Assembly: GCA_964398185.1 (NCBI GenBank)
Contig: CAYNML010000017.1
Location: forward strand, 1 to 64,000
DNA: 64,000 bases
DNA from: Fen-1058 sp964398185
Lineage (GTDB): Bacteria > Chloroflexota > Anaerolineae > Fen-1058
Direction: 5' to 3'
The notes beneath the pieces are model-generated. The model ran no database searches and was not told the origin of the DNA. It saw nothing but the letters and a program-made list of their open reading frames with translations. Shown one piece after another: positions 56,490 through 63,690 of this stretch. The position numbers and the translations under genes were made by a program. Every line of letters starts with the position of its first letter. The first letter of the stretch is position 1.

Positions 56490-57209
56490 CTACTTGATCT
56501 CATCCGCTGGTTCGGCCACCGGCAGCGGCGCGCGCCGGTTGAAGCGCGCCGCCAGATTGATCACAAACTGCTCCAACTGCTGGTGATAGCGATAGAACGC
56601 CAGCGCCAGCAGCACCCCGCCCGCAATCACCCCCACGATCAACGCCGGGGGCAGCACCGTGGCATAGGCCACCAGCCAGCACTGCACGATGACGCTGGGC
56701 ATGCGGCCCACCGCCGCCAGCGGGATCATCAACTTCAATGACAGGTGGCTCAACCCGATCGCATAACAGGCCAGATCGTCCGGCACCCACGGCATAACGA
56801 AGATGATGAAGAAGAAGATCGGCCCGCGCTTCTCCGTAAACCGATCGAACGTGGCCATCGACTTCGGATCGATCAGTCGATCGACCAACGGACGCCCGAA
56901 GCGCCGCCCTAAGATCATACACAACGCCGAGCCAATCGCCAGCCCGATAAAGGCGTACAGCACGCCCTGCCAGAAGCCAAACACATACGCGCCCACGATG
57001 GCCAGCAAACTGATCGGCGAGATCGACAGCACCGTTTGCACGATGATCATGCCAATCAAGACCAGCGGCCCCCATACGCCGAAGCCTTCAATCCACGCGC
57101 GCACCCGTTCCTGATCGGCCAGAAAACTGATCAGCGGCGGCCCGCCGACAAGGAAGCCCGCCACAGCCACCACGATAAAAATAATCAGCACATTCCAGCG
57201 TTTTTTCAT
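56490..57209 (-). CDS. VTT/DedA-like membrane protein (TVP38/TMEM64 family)
   Basis: 239 residues. About six transmembrane helices. The central domain GAYVFGFWQGVLYAFIGLAIGSALCMILGRRFGRPLVDR matches the VTT motif (G-x-x-x-G-x-x-x-x-x-x-G..R-x-G), and FFFIIFVMPWVPDDLACYAIGLS is the re-entrant segment with F-x-R/P-W-xP. The family is implicated in lipid scrambling. The tail is proline-rich. No close partner gene is apparent. ATG 57209 is preceded by GCCAACGACCG with no strong Shine-Dalgarno. Confidence 0.85.
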   Translation of the reverse strand: MKKRWNVLIIFIVVAVAGFLVGGPPLISFLADQERVRAWIEGFGVWGPLVLIGMIIVQTVLSISPISLLAIVGAYVFGFWQGVLYAFIGLAIGSALCMILGRRFGRPLVDRLIDPKSMATFDRFTEKRGPIFFFIIFVMPWVPDDLACYAIGLSHLSLKLMIPLAAVGRMPSVIVQCWLVAYATVLPPALIVGVIAGGVLLALAFYRYHQQLEQFVINLAARFNRRAPLPVAEPADEIK

Positions 57210-57216
57210 CGGTCGT

Positions 57217-57275
57217 TGGCAGTTAGTTGCTGGTAGTGAGTTGCTGGTTGTTCAGCGCTGGTCGCCAGCAACTTA
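57217..57275. repeat. GTTAGTTGCTGG/CCAACGACC-type word tract
   Basis: The stretch upstream of the VTT gene repeats GTTAGTTGCTGG, GAGTTGCTGG and GTTGTTC. Its reverse complement contains the words CAACTAACTG and CCAACGACC, as found in the guaA insert at 7915-7950. Confidence 0.5.
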
Positions 57276-57290
57276 ATGGTTGAACTTTGC

Positions 57291-57560
57291 TCATTGTTCA
57301 TTGCTCAAGCGGCCCACGCGTTTGACGGTGGCGTGCGTGAACACCTCGGCGGTGTGCGGCGCTTTGCGGAGCGTGCGCGTCAAGTCGGTGCCGGCGTAGT
57401 GCAGATCTTTGTGCAAGCCACCGCGCCACAACGACGAGGCGGTGACGTCGTACACCACGCCCTCATAGGCAATGTAGGCCGGTCTGCCGCGCGTGCCGTC
57501 AAACTGCTGCAACTCGCGCTCAGTGAAAATTCGTTCTTCTTCCAGAGTTGAATCCGGCAT
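57291..57560 (-). CDS. cytochrome b5-like small heme protein
   Basis: 89 residues. The segment FTERELQQFDGTRGRPAYIAYEGVVYDVTASSLWRGGLHKDLHYAGTDLTRTLRKAPH is the cytochrome b5 pattern found in small bacterial proteins: ELxxxDG...PxYIAYxGxVYDVTxSxLWxxGxHxxxHxAGxDLT..L..APH, with two His as probable heme ligands (LHKDLHYAG). It has no membrane segment, so it is soluble and may transfer electrons to a desaturase or reductase, but no such gene adjoins. It lies 9 bases downstream of the DinB-tail gene on the same strand. Confidence 0.85.
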   Translation of the reverse strand: MPDSTLEEERIFTERELQQFDGTRGRPAYIAYEGVVYDVTASSLWRGGLHKDLHYAGTDLTRTLRKAPHTAEVFTHATVKRVGRLSNEQ

Positions 57561-57569
57561 GGGGTCAAT

Positions 57570-58319
57570 CTACTTTGAACGAGTCGCTGTTTTCTTCTTA
57601 CGCACCGTTTTCTTTCCGGCGCCAGTCGTTGTCTTCTTCTTAGTCGTTGTCGGTTTTTTGGCGGCAGTTGTAGCGGTCTGCTTGCGGCGACGCGCAGTCG
57701 GCTGCTCGCTGCCGGCTTCGCCTTTTAGCCACGTTTTCCGCTCTGACGGCTGATACGCCTCACGCGGCTGGCTTTGCAGGCTGGCGCTGCGCGGGAAGCC
57801 CGGCGCGTCGATGACGCTCTCGCATTGATAGCGGTGCATCTCGCGATGCAGCGCCATGAAGTAGATCCAGCCCCTGGCGTTCAACGCGCCAAAATCGGGA
57901 TGCGGCGCCAGCGCGGTGAGATCGGGCGCGGGGGGCAGTGAATCGATCGTGCAGCGAGCCAGCGTGCGGCAGGCTTCGGTCAGCGCTTCCAGGTCAATCA
58001 GCGTGGCCGCGTTCCGCGCACCATCACCACCAATCAAGGTAGCCGGATCGATTTCGCTGCCGCGCCCCTGTACCAGCAGCGCGATCCAGCCCCAGAACAT
58101 CTCATCGGCAAATGACGCGTGTGTGACAATCTCGGCGATGGAATAGACGTTCTCCGCCGGTTTGAAGTGAACTTGCTCTTCATTCAAGCCGCGCAGCCAC
58201 GCTTGAATGTCGTCCAGCGCCAGTTCGTACTCGAAGAGCAGCTCTTCCCAATCGAGTTCCTGCGCGCGCTGGTTGACCAGTTCAGGATGTTGAATCAATT
58301 CGTCAAGAGGAAGTGACAT
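57570..58319 (-). CDS. DinB-like protein with lysine/threonine-rich basic tail
   Basis: 249 residues from the ATG at 58319. Residues 1-170 form a four-helix DinB/YfiT-like domain: LALDDIQAWLRGLNEEQVHFKPAENVYSIAEIVTHASFADEMFWGWIALLVQ with the metal-binding His in VTHASFADE and WIYFMALHREMHRYQ. The last ~45 residues are extremely basic and Thr-rich (TARRRKQTATTAAKKPTTTKKKTTT..), like a histone H1 or DNA-binding tail. It overlaps no neighbour but ends 2 bases after the S51-like gene. The tail-plus-DinB arrangement is unusual; DNA or RNA binding is inferred. Confidence 0.75.
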   Translation of the reverse strand: MSLPLDELIQHPELVNQRAQELDWEELLFEYELALDDIQAWLRGLNEEQVHFKPAENVYSIAEIVTHASFADEMFWGWIALLVQGRGSEIDPATLIGGDGARNAATLIDLEALTEACRTLARCTIDSLPPAPDLTALAPHPDFGALNARGWIYFMALHREMHRYQCESVIDAPGFPRSASLQSQPREAYQPSERKTWLKGEAGSEQPTARRRKQTATTAAKKPTTTKKKTTTGAGKKTVRKKKTATRSK

Positions 58320-58321
58320 AG

Positions 58322-59002
58322 CTACCGCCCAAATTTCGGACCTAACGTGACTGTCACTTGCTGATCGGTGTCCGTCCACGTCGCCAGTTCGCCTTCGGGG
58401 CCAAGGGCCAGCGCCACACCATCGGGGATGCCGAGCGCGATCGCTTCCGGATAGCGCTGCAAGGCGGCGCGCACCTGCGGTGTTCGTTCACGAGTGTAAT
58501 GCGCCGTAATCAACGCGTCGGACACCCAGCCCCAGCCGGGATAGATCTTACCCTGCGCGGTATTGATGCCCCACTTGCCCAGCAGCAGCGCGCCGGCATC
58601 TTCACCCACGATGACAGCCCCGCCGTCAAAAGCCGTGGCCAGCGCCTCGATGGCGTGGGTGCCTTCCAATGTTTCTAGCAAGCGCTGCAAGCTGCCGCCG
58701 CCGACGAAAATCAAACTCGCATTCGCCACGCGGCGATAATTTGCCGGATCATTCGCGGACTGCTGATCGTGAATGGGCACGATGTAGCCGTGCGGCGCAC
58801 CTAGATCGGTATAGAACGACAGGAACGCCTCACCCCTCATCGGATCGGGATCAGCCGCCGGAATGTAGGCGATGGGCGATTCATCGGTAATGGCCGAGAT
58901 CGCCTGTGAGTGAATCACTTCGTTGTCTTCCCAGCGCCCGCCGCCCAGCAAAATCAACCAGCCCGCGCCGGTGCGCCATTGCAGAGGTCCTGCTTGTGTC
59001 AT
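58322..59002 (-). CDS. S51-like/cyanophycinase-fold protein lacking the serine nucleophile
   Basis: 226 residues. The N-terminal strand LILLGGGRWEDNE, the FVGGGSLQRLLETL motif and the nucleophile-elbow segment VIVGEDAGALLLGKWG match the peptidase S51/cyanophycinase (class I glutamine-amidotransferase-like) fold. In active members the elbow reads GxSAGA with Ser as nucleophile; here it is GEDAGA, with Asp. The fold is therefore kept but peptidase activity is doubtful. It is part of a minus-strand group with the DinB and cytochrome b5-like genes. Confidence 0.8.
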   Translation of the reverse strand: MTQAGPLQWRTGAGWLILLGGGRWEDNEVIHSQAISAITDESPIAYIPAADPDPMRGEAFLSFYTDLGAPHGYIVPIHDQQSANDPANYRRVANASLIFVGGGSLQRLLETLEGTHAIEALATAFDGGAVIVGEDAGALLLGKWGINTAQGKIYPGWGWVSDALITAHYTRERTPQVRAALQRYPEAIALGIPDGVALALGPEGELATWTDTDQQVTVTLGPKFGR

Positions 59003-59017
59003 GGTGTCTCTTTTTGT

Positions 59018-59113
59018 GTCATGCCCGAATGCATCTATCGGGTATCCAGTTTGACCACTGGCAAGTCACGCGAATGAGGCTCTGGATTCCCGCCGACTGC
59101 GTGCGGGAATGAC
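59018..59113. repeat. composite double-hairpin repeat, 59-kb copy
   Basis: GTCATGCCCGAATGC/ATCGGGTATCCAG and CTGGATTCCCGCC/GCGGGAATGAC with a spacer of about 35 bases. The orientation equals the 46651 copy. It lies between two minus-strand genes. Confidence 0.85.
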
Positions 59114-59114
59114 T

Positions 59115-59747
59115 TCACAGTTTCGCCGCAAACGCGCCCAGTTGTGCTGCAGTGTCAGGCATTAACGGCTGACCGTGCCCAAAGCACACGACCGCGGGCT
59201 CCAACGCGGCAATCTTCTTGATCGACTGTTTGTTTTCGTCCATGTCAACCGTGAAGTTCGCAAAGGGCAAACGCAGGCGAGGCAGGCGCATCACCACGTC
59301 GCCGCAGAACAACAGACGCCGATCGGGCTGCCAGAAGCTCACATGCCCCCGCGTATGACCGGGCGTCAAGATCACCTGCAGACCATTCAGCGCCTCGGGC
59401 AAAGTCTCGCCATCCTGCACTGCGCGCCGCGCGGCTGGCGTGTCCGGCAAAGCGGATACCTGGCGCAGCAGGAGCGGCCAATCCAGTGGATGCGCCACCA
59501 CCTGCGCACCCGTCGCCGCCTGCAACTTCGCCAGCCCGCCGGTGTGATCGGGATGCGCGTGGGTAATGAGGATGCGCTTCACGTCCGACGGGCTGTGTCC
59601 GCTAGCCTGAAGTTGTTTCAGCACTTTGCTGGCTGCCAACCCCAACCCCGCATCGATCAACGTCAGGCCATCGCTGCTTTCCAGCGCGTACACACGACCC
59701 ATGACCAAGCCTGAAAACGCGTACACGCCCGGCAAAATCAATTGCAT
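59115..59747 (-). CDS. MBL-fold metallohydrolase
   Basis: 210 residues from ATG 59747, preceded by GGGAGGAGAGGT. Motifs: LIDAGLGLAASKVLKQL, ILITHAHPDHTGGLAKL (HxHxDH zinc motif), LTPGHTRGHVSFW (third His), FCGDVVMRLPRL (Asp) and CFGHGQPLM (final His). This is the glyoxalase II-like/lactonase type rather than RNase Z. The substrate is unknown. A repeat separates it from the S51-like gene. Confidence 0.85.
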   Translation of the reverse strand: MQLILPGVYAFSGLVMGRVYALESSDGLTLIDAGLGLAASKVLKQLQASGHSPSDVKRILITHAHPDHTGGLAKLQAATGAQVVAHPLDWPLLLRQVSALPDTPAARRAVQDGETLPEALNGLQVILTPGHTRGHVSFWQPDRRLLFCGDVVMRLPRLRLPFANFTVDMDENKQSIKKIAALEPAVVCFGHGQPLMPDTAAQLGAFAAKL

Positions 59748-59823
59748 ACCTCTCCTCCCGCTTTCGACTGCGGCAAATTCTATCACACAAACACGCACCC
59801 ATCACGCGCGCCAGACACGCCAA

Positions 59824-59859
59824 GCGCCGCCGGATTCGCGCAACAGCGGCCGGCGGCGC
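59824..59859. terminator. 10-bp hairpin downstream of the M32 gene
   Basis: GCGCCGCCGG and CCGGCGGCGC enclose a 16-base loop between the M32 stop and the MBL start. No clear T-run on the minus strand, so its role as terminator is uncertain. Confidence 0.4.
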
Positions 59860-59879
59860 TTCGATCGGCACCACACACG

Positions 59880-61385
59880 TTAGAGCGAATACAACTCGCC
59901 GTACTTGGTCCGCAGATAGTTGATGTAAGGCTCGATGCTCAACGGCTTGCCCGTCGCGCGTTCGATCACTTCGCTGGCCGTAAACTTGCTGCCGTGCTGG
60001 TAAACATTCTGCGTTAACCAGCCGCGCAGCGTATCGAATTTGCCCGCGCGCATTTCATCGGGAATCTGCGGATGCGCCTGCAACGCCGCCGCAAAGAACT
60101 GGGCGCTCATGATATTGCCCAGTGTGTAGCCCTGGAACGATCCACCGACGATGCCGCCGTACCAGTGCACATCTTGCAGCACGCCGTCGCGATCGTCTGG
60201 GGCGCGCACACCCAGATCGGATTGATAGCGCGCGTGCCAGGCCTCAGCCAGATCGCGGACGGTCAGCGTGCCTTCCAGCAGCGCCGTCTCAAGATCGAAG
60301 CGGATCATCACGTGCAGGTTGTAGGTCACTTCGTCGGCATCGGTGCGGATCAGCGATCGCTCCACTTTGTTGATGGCGCGATAGAACGTCTCGAACGACA
60401 CAGACTTCAGCTGCTCCGGGAACGCCGCTTGCAACTTGGGATAGAAGAACATCCAGAAGTCGCGGCTGCGCCCGACCAGATTCTCCCACGTGCGCGATTG
60501 GCTCTCATGCACCCCCGACGATGTTCCACCCGCCAACGGCGTGCCTTCCAACTCCATACGGATGCCCTGCTCGTACATGGCGTGGCCGGCTTCGTGCAGC
60601 GTGCTGAACAAGGCATCGCCCAGATCGCGTTCTTTGACACGCGTGGTGATGCGCACATCACCCAGCGAGAACTTGGTCATGAAGGGGTGATGCGTCTTGT
60701 CCTGCCGCCCGCGATTGAAGTCGTAGCCGTAGACCTTGATGACTTCCTGCCCGAAGGCCAGCTGCTGATCTTCGGGATAGAGCTGCTTCAAGCAGGCATC
60801 ATCGGCCGGCGGCTGCGCGGTGATCGCCTGCACGATCGGCACCAGCTGCGCCCGCAGTTCGGCGAAGAGCGGGCGCACCGTGGAAACTTTCATGCCCTCG
60901 TCGGCGAAATCGATCAAAGGATCGGCGATGTGCTCGTAGCCGGGGAAGTAGTTCGCCAGCTGGCGGCTCAAATCGAGCGTCTTCTCCAGATAGGGCTGCA
61001 CGCGCTTGAAGTCGTTGGCCGGGCGCGCTTCGGTCCACACTTGATACGATTCAGCCTGATGCTCGTTGAGCTGCGCCACAAACTCTGAAGGTATCCTGGT
61101 GCTGCGTTCATACTCGCGGCGCGTGACGCGGATCAGACTGGCGTCATCGGAATCATAGGGCAGACTTTCTTCGTAGGGACGCAGATCAGCGAGCAGTTTG
61201 CCAACCGCCGGATCGGTGAACTTCTCGTGCGCCAGACGGCCCAGCGTCGCCATCTGACGACCGCGCGCCGCGGCGCCGCCGGACGGCATGTAGGTAGATT
61301 GATCCCAACTCAACAGCGCATTCGCCGAATTGAGATCGTTGACTTCGAGCAGGCGGGTTTTGAGCTCTTGCAGTGGGGTGTTCAT
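59880..61385 (-). CDS. M32 carboxypeptidase (Taq-type)
   Basis: 501 residues, the expected size. Metal-dependent carboxypeptidase that removes C-terminal residues. The zinc motif is in STLHEAGHAMYEQGI (HExxH), with GGTSSGVHESQSRTWENLVGRS (third ligand Glu and the HESQSR motif) and the family signatures DQSTYMPSGGAAARGRQMATLGRL and LHVMIRFDLE. No signal peptide; cytoplasmic. GGAGGCCC precedes the ATG. Neighbouring M20 and S9 enzymes suggest a peptide-use lifestyle. Confidence 0.94.
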   Translation of the reverse strand: MNTPLQELKTRLLEVNDLNSANALLSWDQSTYMPSGGAAARGRQMATLGRLAHEKFTDPAVGKLLADLRPYEESLPYDSDDASLIRVTRREYERSTRIPSEFVAQLNEHQAESYQVWTEARPANDFKRVQPYLEKTLDLSRQLANYFPGYEHIADPLIDFADEGMKVSTVRPLFAELRAQLVPIVQAITAQPPADDACLKQLYPEDQQLAFGQEVIKVYGYDFNRGRQDKTHHPFMTKFSLGDVRITTRVKERDLGDALFSTLHEAGHAMYEQGIRMELEGTPLAGGTSSGVHESQSRTWENLVGRSRDFWMFFYPKLQAAFPEQLKSVSFETFYRAINKVERSLIRTDADEVTYNLHVMIRFDLETALLEGTLTVRDLAEAWHARYQSDLGVRAPDDRDGVLQDVHWYGGIVGGSFQGYTLGNIMSAQFFAAALQAHPQIPDEMRAGKFDTLRGWLTQNVYQHGSKFTASEVIERATGKPLSIEPYINYLRTKYGELYSL

Positions 61386-61407
61386 GGGCCTCCAGAAGGA
61401 CTACAGC

Positions 61408-61500
61408 GGATTTAGGATAGAACGGATTTGGGAGACAACGAATTCAGGATGCAATGTATTCCGGGTGCAACAGATTTGGGAAACAACAGATGAGAACACA
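61408..61500. repeat. CGGATTT/GGATTTGGG word tract downstream of the double GxxExxY gene
   Basis: GCGGATTTAGGATAGAACGGATTTGGGAGACAACGAATTC.. ..CAACAGATTTGGGAAACAACAGATG repeats GGATTT/GATTTGGG words. It lies directly beyond the gene's stop, as the tract at 13776 does for the other GxxExxY relic. Confidence 0.5.
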
Positions 61501-61508
61501 CGCCAGCA

Positions 61509-62306
61509 TCATTTGATGCGGACAGGCGTGACGGATAGCCGCACGTCATGAAAGTTGACCAGCAGACCAAAACACATTTCCAATTGACGCAGGCGGGCCT
61601 TGAGCCGTTCGACCAGCGTTTCGTCTGGCAGACTCAAAGCGTAGACAGCCAGCGCAACCTTATTCTCCACAACAAGCAGCCGCGCTTCTTGCTGGCCGAG
61701 CAGCTCGCCCTCGTAGGTAACAGGCAATTCTTTGAGGTAGGCATAGTTCAGGCCGCCGCGTTGCAGCTCGATCATCGCCGCCCGCCGGTAAATCTGATGC
61801 AGAAAACCGGGACCCAGCGTGAAATGCACCCGATGACAGCTGCGCAAAATGGCATCCGTCAAGTCGGGATATAACCACTGCGCTGCCGCCGGCTCCGGCT
61901 GCCAGTCAAATACGGCCTGTCGGTCGCGCACGAAATTTGGAAAGCGCTCGATTTGCGCCGAAGGCCCGCCAAAGTTTGCTACCAGCGCCACATCGGCGTT
62001 GGTGACTTTCAAGTAAGAAATCGCCTGCGCGCGATGCAGCGGCAAAATACCGGGAGCCACTTTCAATTCAAGCAAAAGTTTGCCGTGCTCCACCCAGACA
62101 TCCACAAAATACAGACCAACCTGCTGTGACTCGTAAAACACATCGAACGATTTCTGTGTAACACAGTGAATGCCGCGTTTTTCCAGCCCGATGGCGATCG
62201 CCTGCTCATAGAAGTTCTCCTTGAGCAGCGGGCCGAGCGAGTTATAGACGTGAAACATCACCCCGCGTACTGCGTAACTCAATTCAGCATGAAGGAGTTC
62301 CGTCAT
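61509..62306 (-). CDS. double-domain GxxExxY protein
   Basis: 265 residues from ATG 62306 (MTELLHAELSYAVRG, the family start; ATG 62318 is an alternative). GxxExxY proteins are usually ~125 residues. Here two copies follow each other: residues ~1-120 (SYAVRGVMFHVYNSLGPLLKENFYEQAIAIGLE, VWVEHGKLLLELKVAPG, QAISYLKVTNADVALVANFGG) and ~148-265 (DAILRSCHRVHFTLGPGFLHQIYRRAAMIELQ, VVENKVALAV, QLEMCFGLLVNFHDV). The family name motif is altered in both: the first keeps E-x-x-Y, the second has His for Glu (GFLHQIY). The tandem form suggests duplication and divergence. Function of the family is unknown. Confidence 0.85.
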   Translation of the reverse strand: MTELLHAELSYAVRGVMFHVYNSLGPLLKENFYEQAIAIGLEKRGIHCVTQKSFDVFYESQQVGLYFVDVWVEHGKLLLELKVAPGILPLHRAQAISYLKVTNADVALVANFGGPSAQIERFPNFVRDRQAVFDWQPEPAAAQWLYPDLTDAILRSCHRVHFTLGPGFLHQIYRRAAMIELQRGGLNYAYLKELPVTYEGELLGQQEARLLVVENKVALAVYALSLPDETLVERLKARLRQLEMCFGLLVNFHDVRLSVTPVRIK

Positions 62307-62324
62307 AGCGCCTGGCATCGCGGT

Positions 62325-62511
62325 CAGAAATCCGCTTTATCCTCAATCCGTTGTAGTCTGTTCAGCACCGATCCGGGCGGGGCTGCGACGTTTAGAACGT
62401 CAGAAATCCGCTTTATCCTCAATCCGTTGTAGTCTGTTCAGCACCGATCCGGGCGGGGCTGCGACGTTTAGAACGTCAGAAATCCGCTTTATCCTCAATC
62501 CGTTGTAGTCT
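62325..62511. repeat. 76-bp tandem direct repeat, 2 full units and a partial third
   Basis: Units start at 62325, 62401 and 62477 (CAGAAATCCGCTTTATCC..), each 76 bp; the third is cut at ~35 bp. The unit contains CTTTATCCTCAATCCGTTGTAGTCTG, whose complement resembles the CGGATT-word tracts by GxxExxY genes. The last unit overlaps the 3' end of the M20 gene. Confidence 0.93.
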
Positions 62512-63688
62512 CCTCGCGCGCGTACCTCACCGCCGCCTCGGCCAGCACGGCCACACCCAGCGGCAGCACATCCTCGTCGATGTCAAAGCGCGGATTGTGG
62601 TGCGGCGCGTTCAGGCCTTTCGCGGCATTCGCGGAGCCGATGAAGAAGAAGCAGCCCGGCACGCGGCTGAGAAACTCGCTCATGTCTTCAGCCGTCATCG
62701 TCAGTTGATCAGCGGTGACGTGCTCCGCTCCCAGCACCTCGATCGCCGTTTCGCGCACCACCTGTGCCACACGCTCATCGTTGACGGTCGCGGGCGAGAT
62801 CGCTTTGATCTCGATCGTCGCACTGCCCCCCAATGCCCGAGCGGTCTGCTCGACGACTTCTGTCATGCGACCCACAATCTGATCGCGCGTGGCCGTATCG
62901 AACGTGCGGATCGTCCCCGTCATTTCGGCCGTGTCGGCGATGATGTTGAACGCCGTCCCCGCGTGAATCGATCCGACCGTGACTACCGCCGTCTGACGCG
63001 GATTGACGTTGCGCGCCACGATGCTTTGCAAAGCCACCACAATCTGCGAGGCGATCAGCACGGCATCAACGCACAGATGCGGCTGCGCGCCGTGTCCGCC
63101 CTTGCCCTGCACCTTGATCGTGAAGATGTCCGCGGCGGCCATCACACCGCCATTCCCGGCCGCCAGCAGCCCCAACGGCTGATCGTTCCACACGTGCAGG
63201 CCCAGTGCCACATCCGGCTTGGGATTCTCCAGGACGTTGTCCGCGATCATCGCCAGCGCACCGCCACAACCTTCCTCGCCGGGTTGAAACACAAACTTGA
63301 TCGTGCCCGCCAGTTCCTCGCGATGCTTTGCCATTAACTGTGCGATCCCCAGGCCGATCGCCGTATGGGCATCGTGCCCGCAGGCGTGCATGACACCCGC
63401 GTTTTCCGAAACATAGTCGGTCTGATTCAATTCGTGAATCGGCAGCGCGTCCATATCAAAGCGCAACATCACTACCGGGCCGGGCTGCGATCCTTCAAGC
63501 AAGCCCACCACCCCGGTCTTCCCCACGCCCGTCTGCACTTCCATCCCCAGCGAGGATAAATACTTCGCCACAATGCCCGAAGTTCGAAACTCCTGAAAGC
63601 CCAACTCCGGATGGCAATGAAAATCGCGCCGCCAGGCGATGAGTTGATCTTTCAAGGAATGAGCTTCAGTTCTGATTATATCAATCAT
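62495..63688 (-). CDS. M20 amidohydrolase (HipO/AbgB-like)
   Basis: 397 residues from ATG 63688. Zinc-dependent hydrolase of N-acyl amino acids or dipeptides. Motifs: RRDFHCHPELGFQEF, MHACGHDAHTAIGLGIAQL (metal-binding His/Asp), FQPGEEGCGGALAMI (catalytic Glu pair), the dimer-lid domain GHGAQPH, and HHNPRFDIDEDVL (last His). The C-terminus REETTTD is encoded by the third unit of a tandem repeat. It starts 2 bases after the stop of the upstream small gene, so the two are probably co-transcribed. Confidence 0.92.
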   Translation of the reverse strand: MIDIIRTEAHSLKDQLIAWRRDFHCHPELGFQEFRTSGIVAKYLSSLGMEVQTGVGKTGVVGLLEGSQPGPVVMLRFDMDALPIHELNQTDYVSENAGVMHACGHDAHTAIGLGIAQLMAKHREELAGTIKFVFQPGEEGCGGALAMIADNVLENPKPDVALGLHVWNDQPLGLLAAGNGGVMAAADIFTIKVQGKGGHGAQPHLCVDAVLIASQIVVALQSIVARNVNPRQTAVVTVGSIHAGTAFNIIADTAEMTGTIRTFDTATRDQIVGRMTEVVEQTARALGGSATIEIKAISPATVNDERVAQVVRETAIEVLGAEHVTADQLTMTAEDMSEFLSRVPGCFFFIGSANAAKGLNAPHHNPRFDIDEDVLPLGVAVLAEAAVRYAREETTTD

Positions 63689-63690
63689 GA

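Noticed and set aside
62325..62511. CRISPR-like repeat
   Set aside because: The 76-bp units are adjacent with no spacers, and no cas genes are present.
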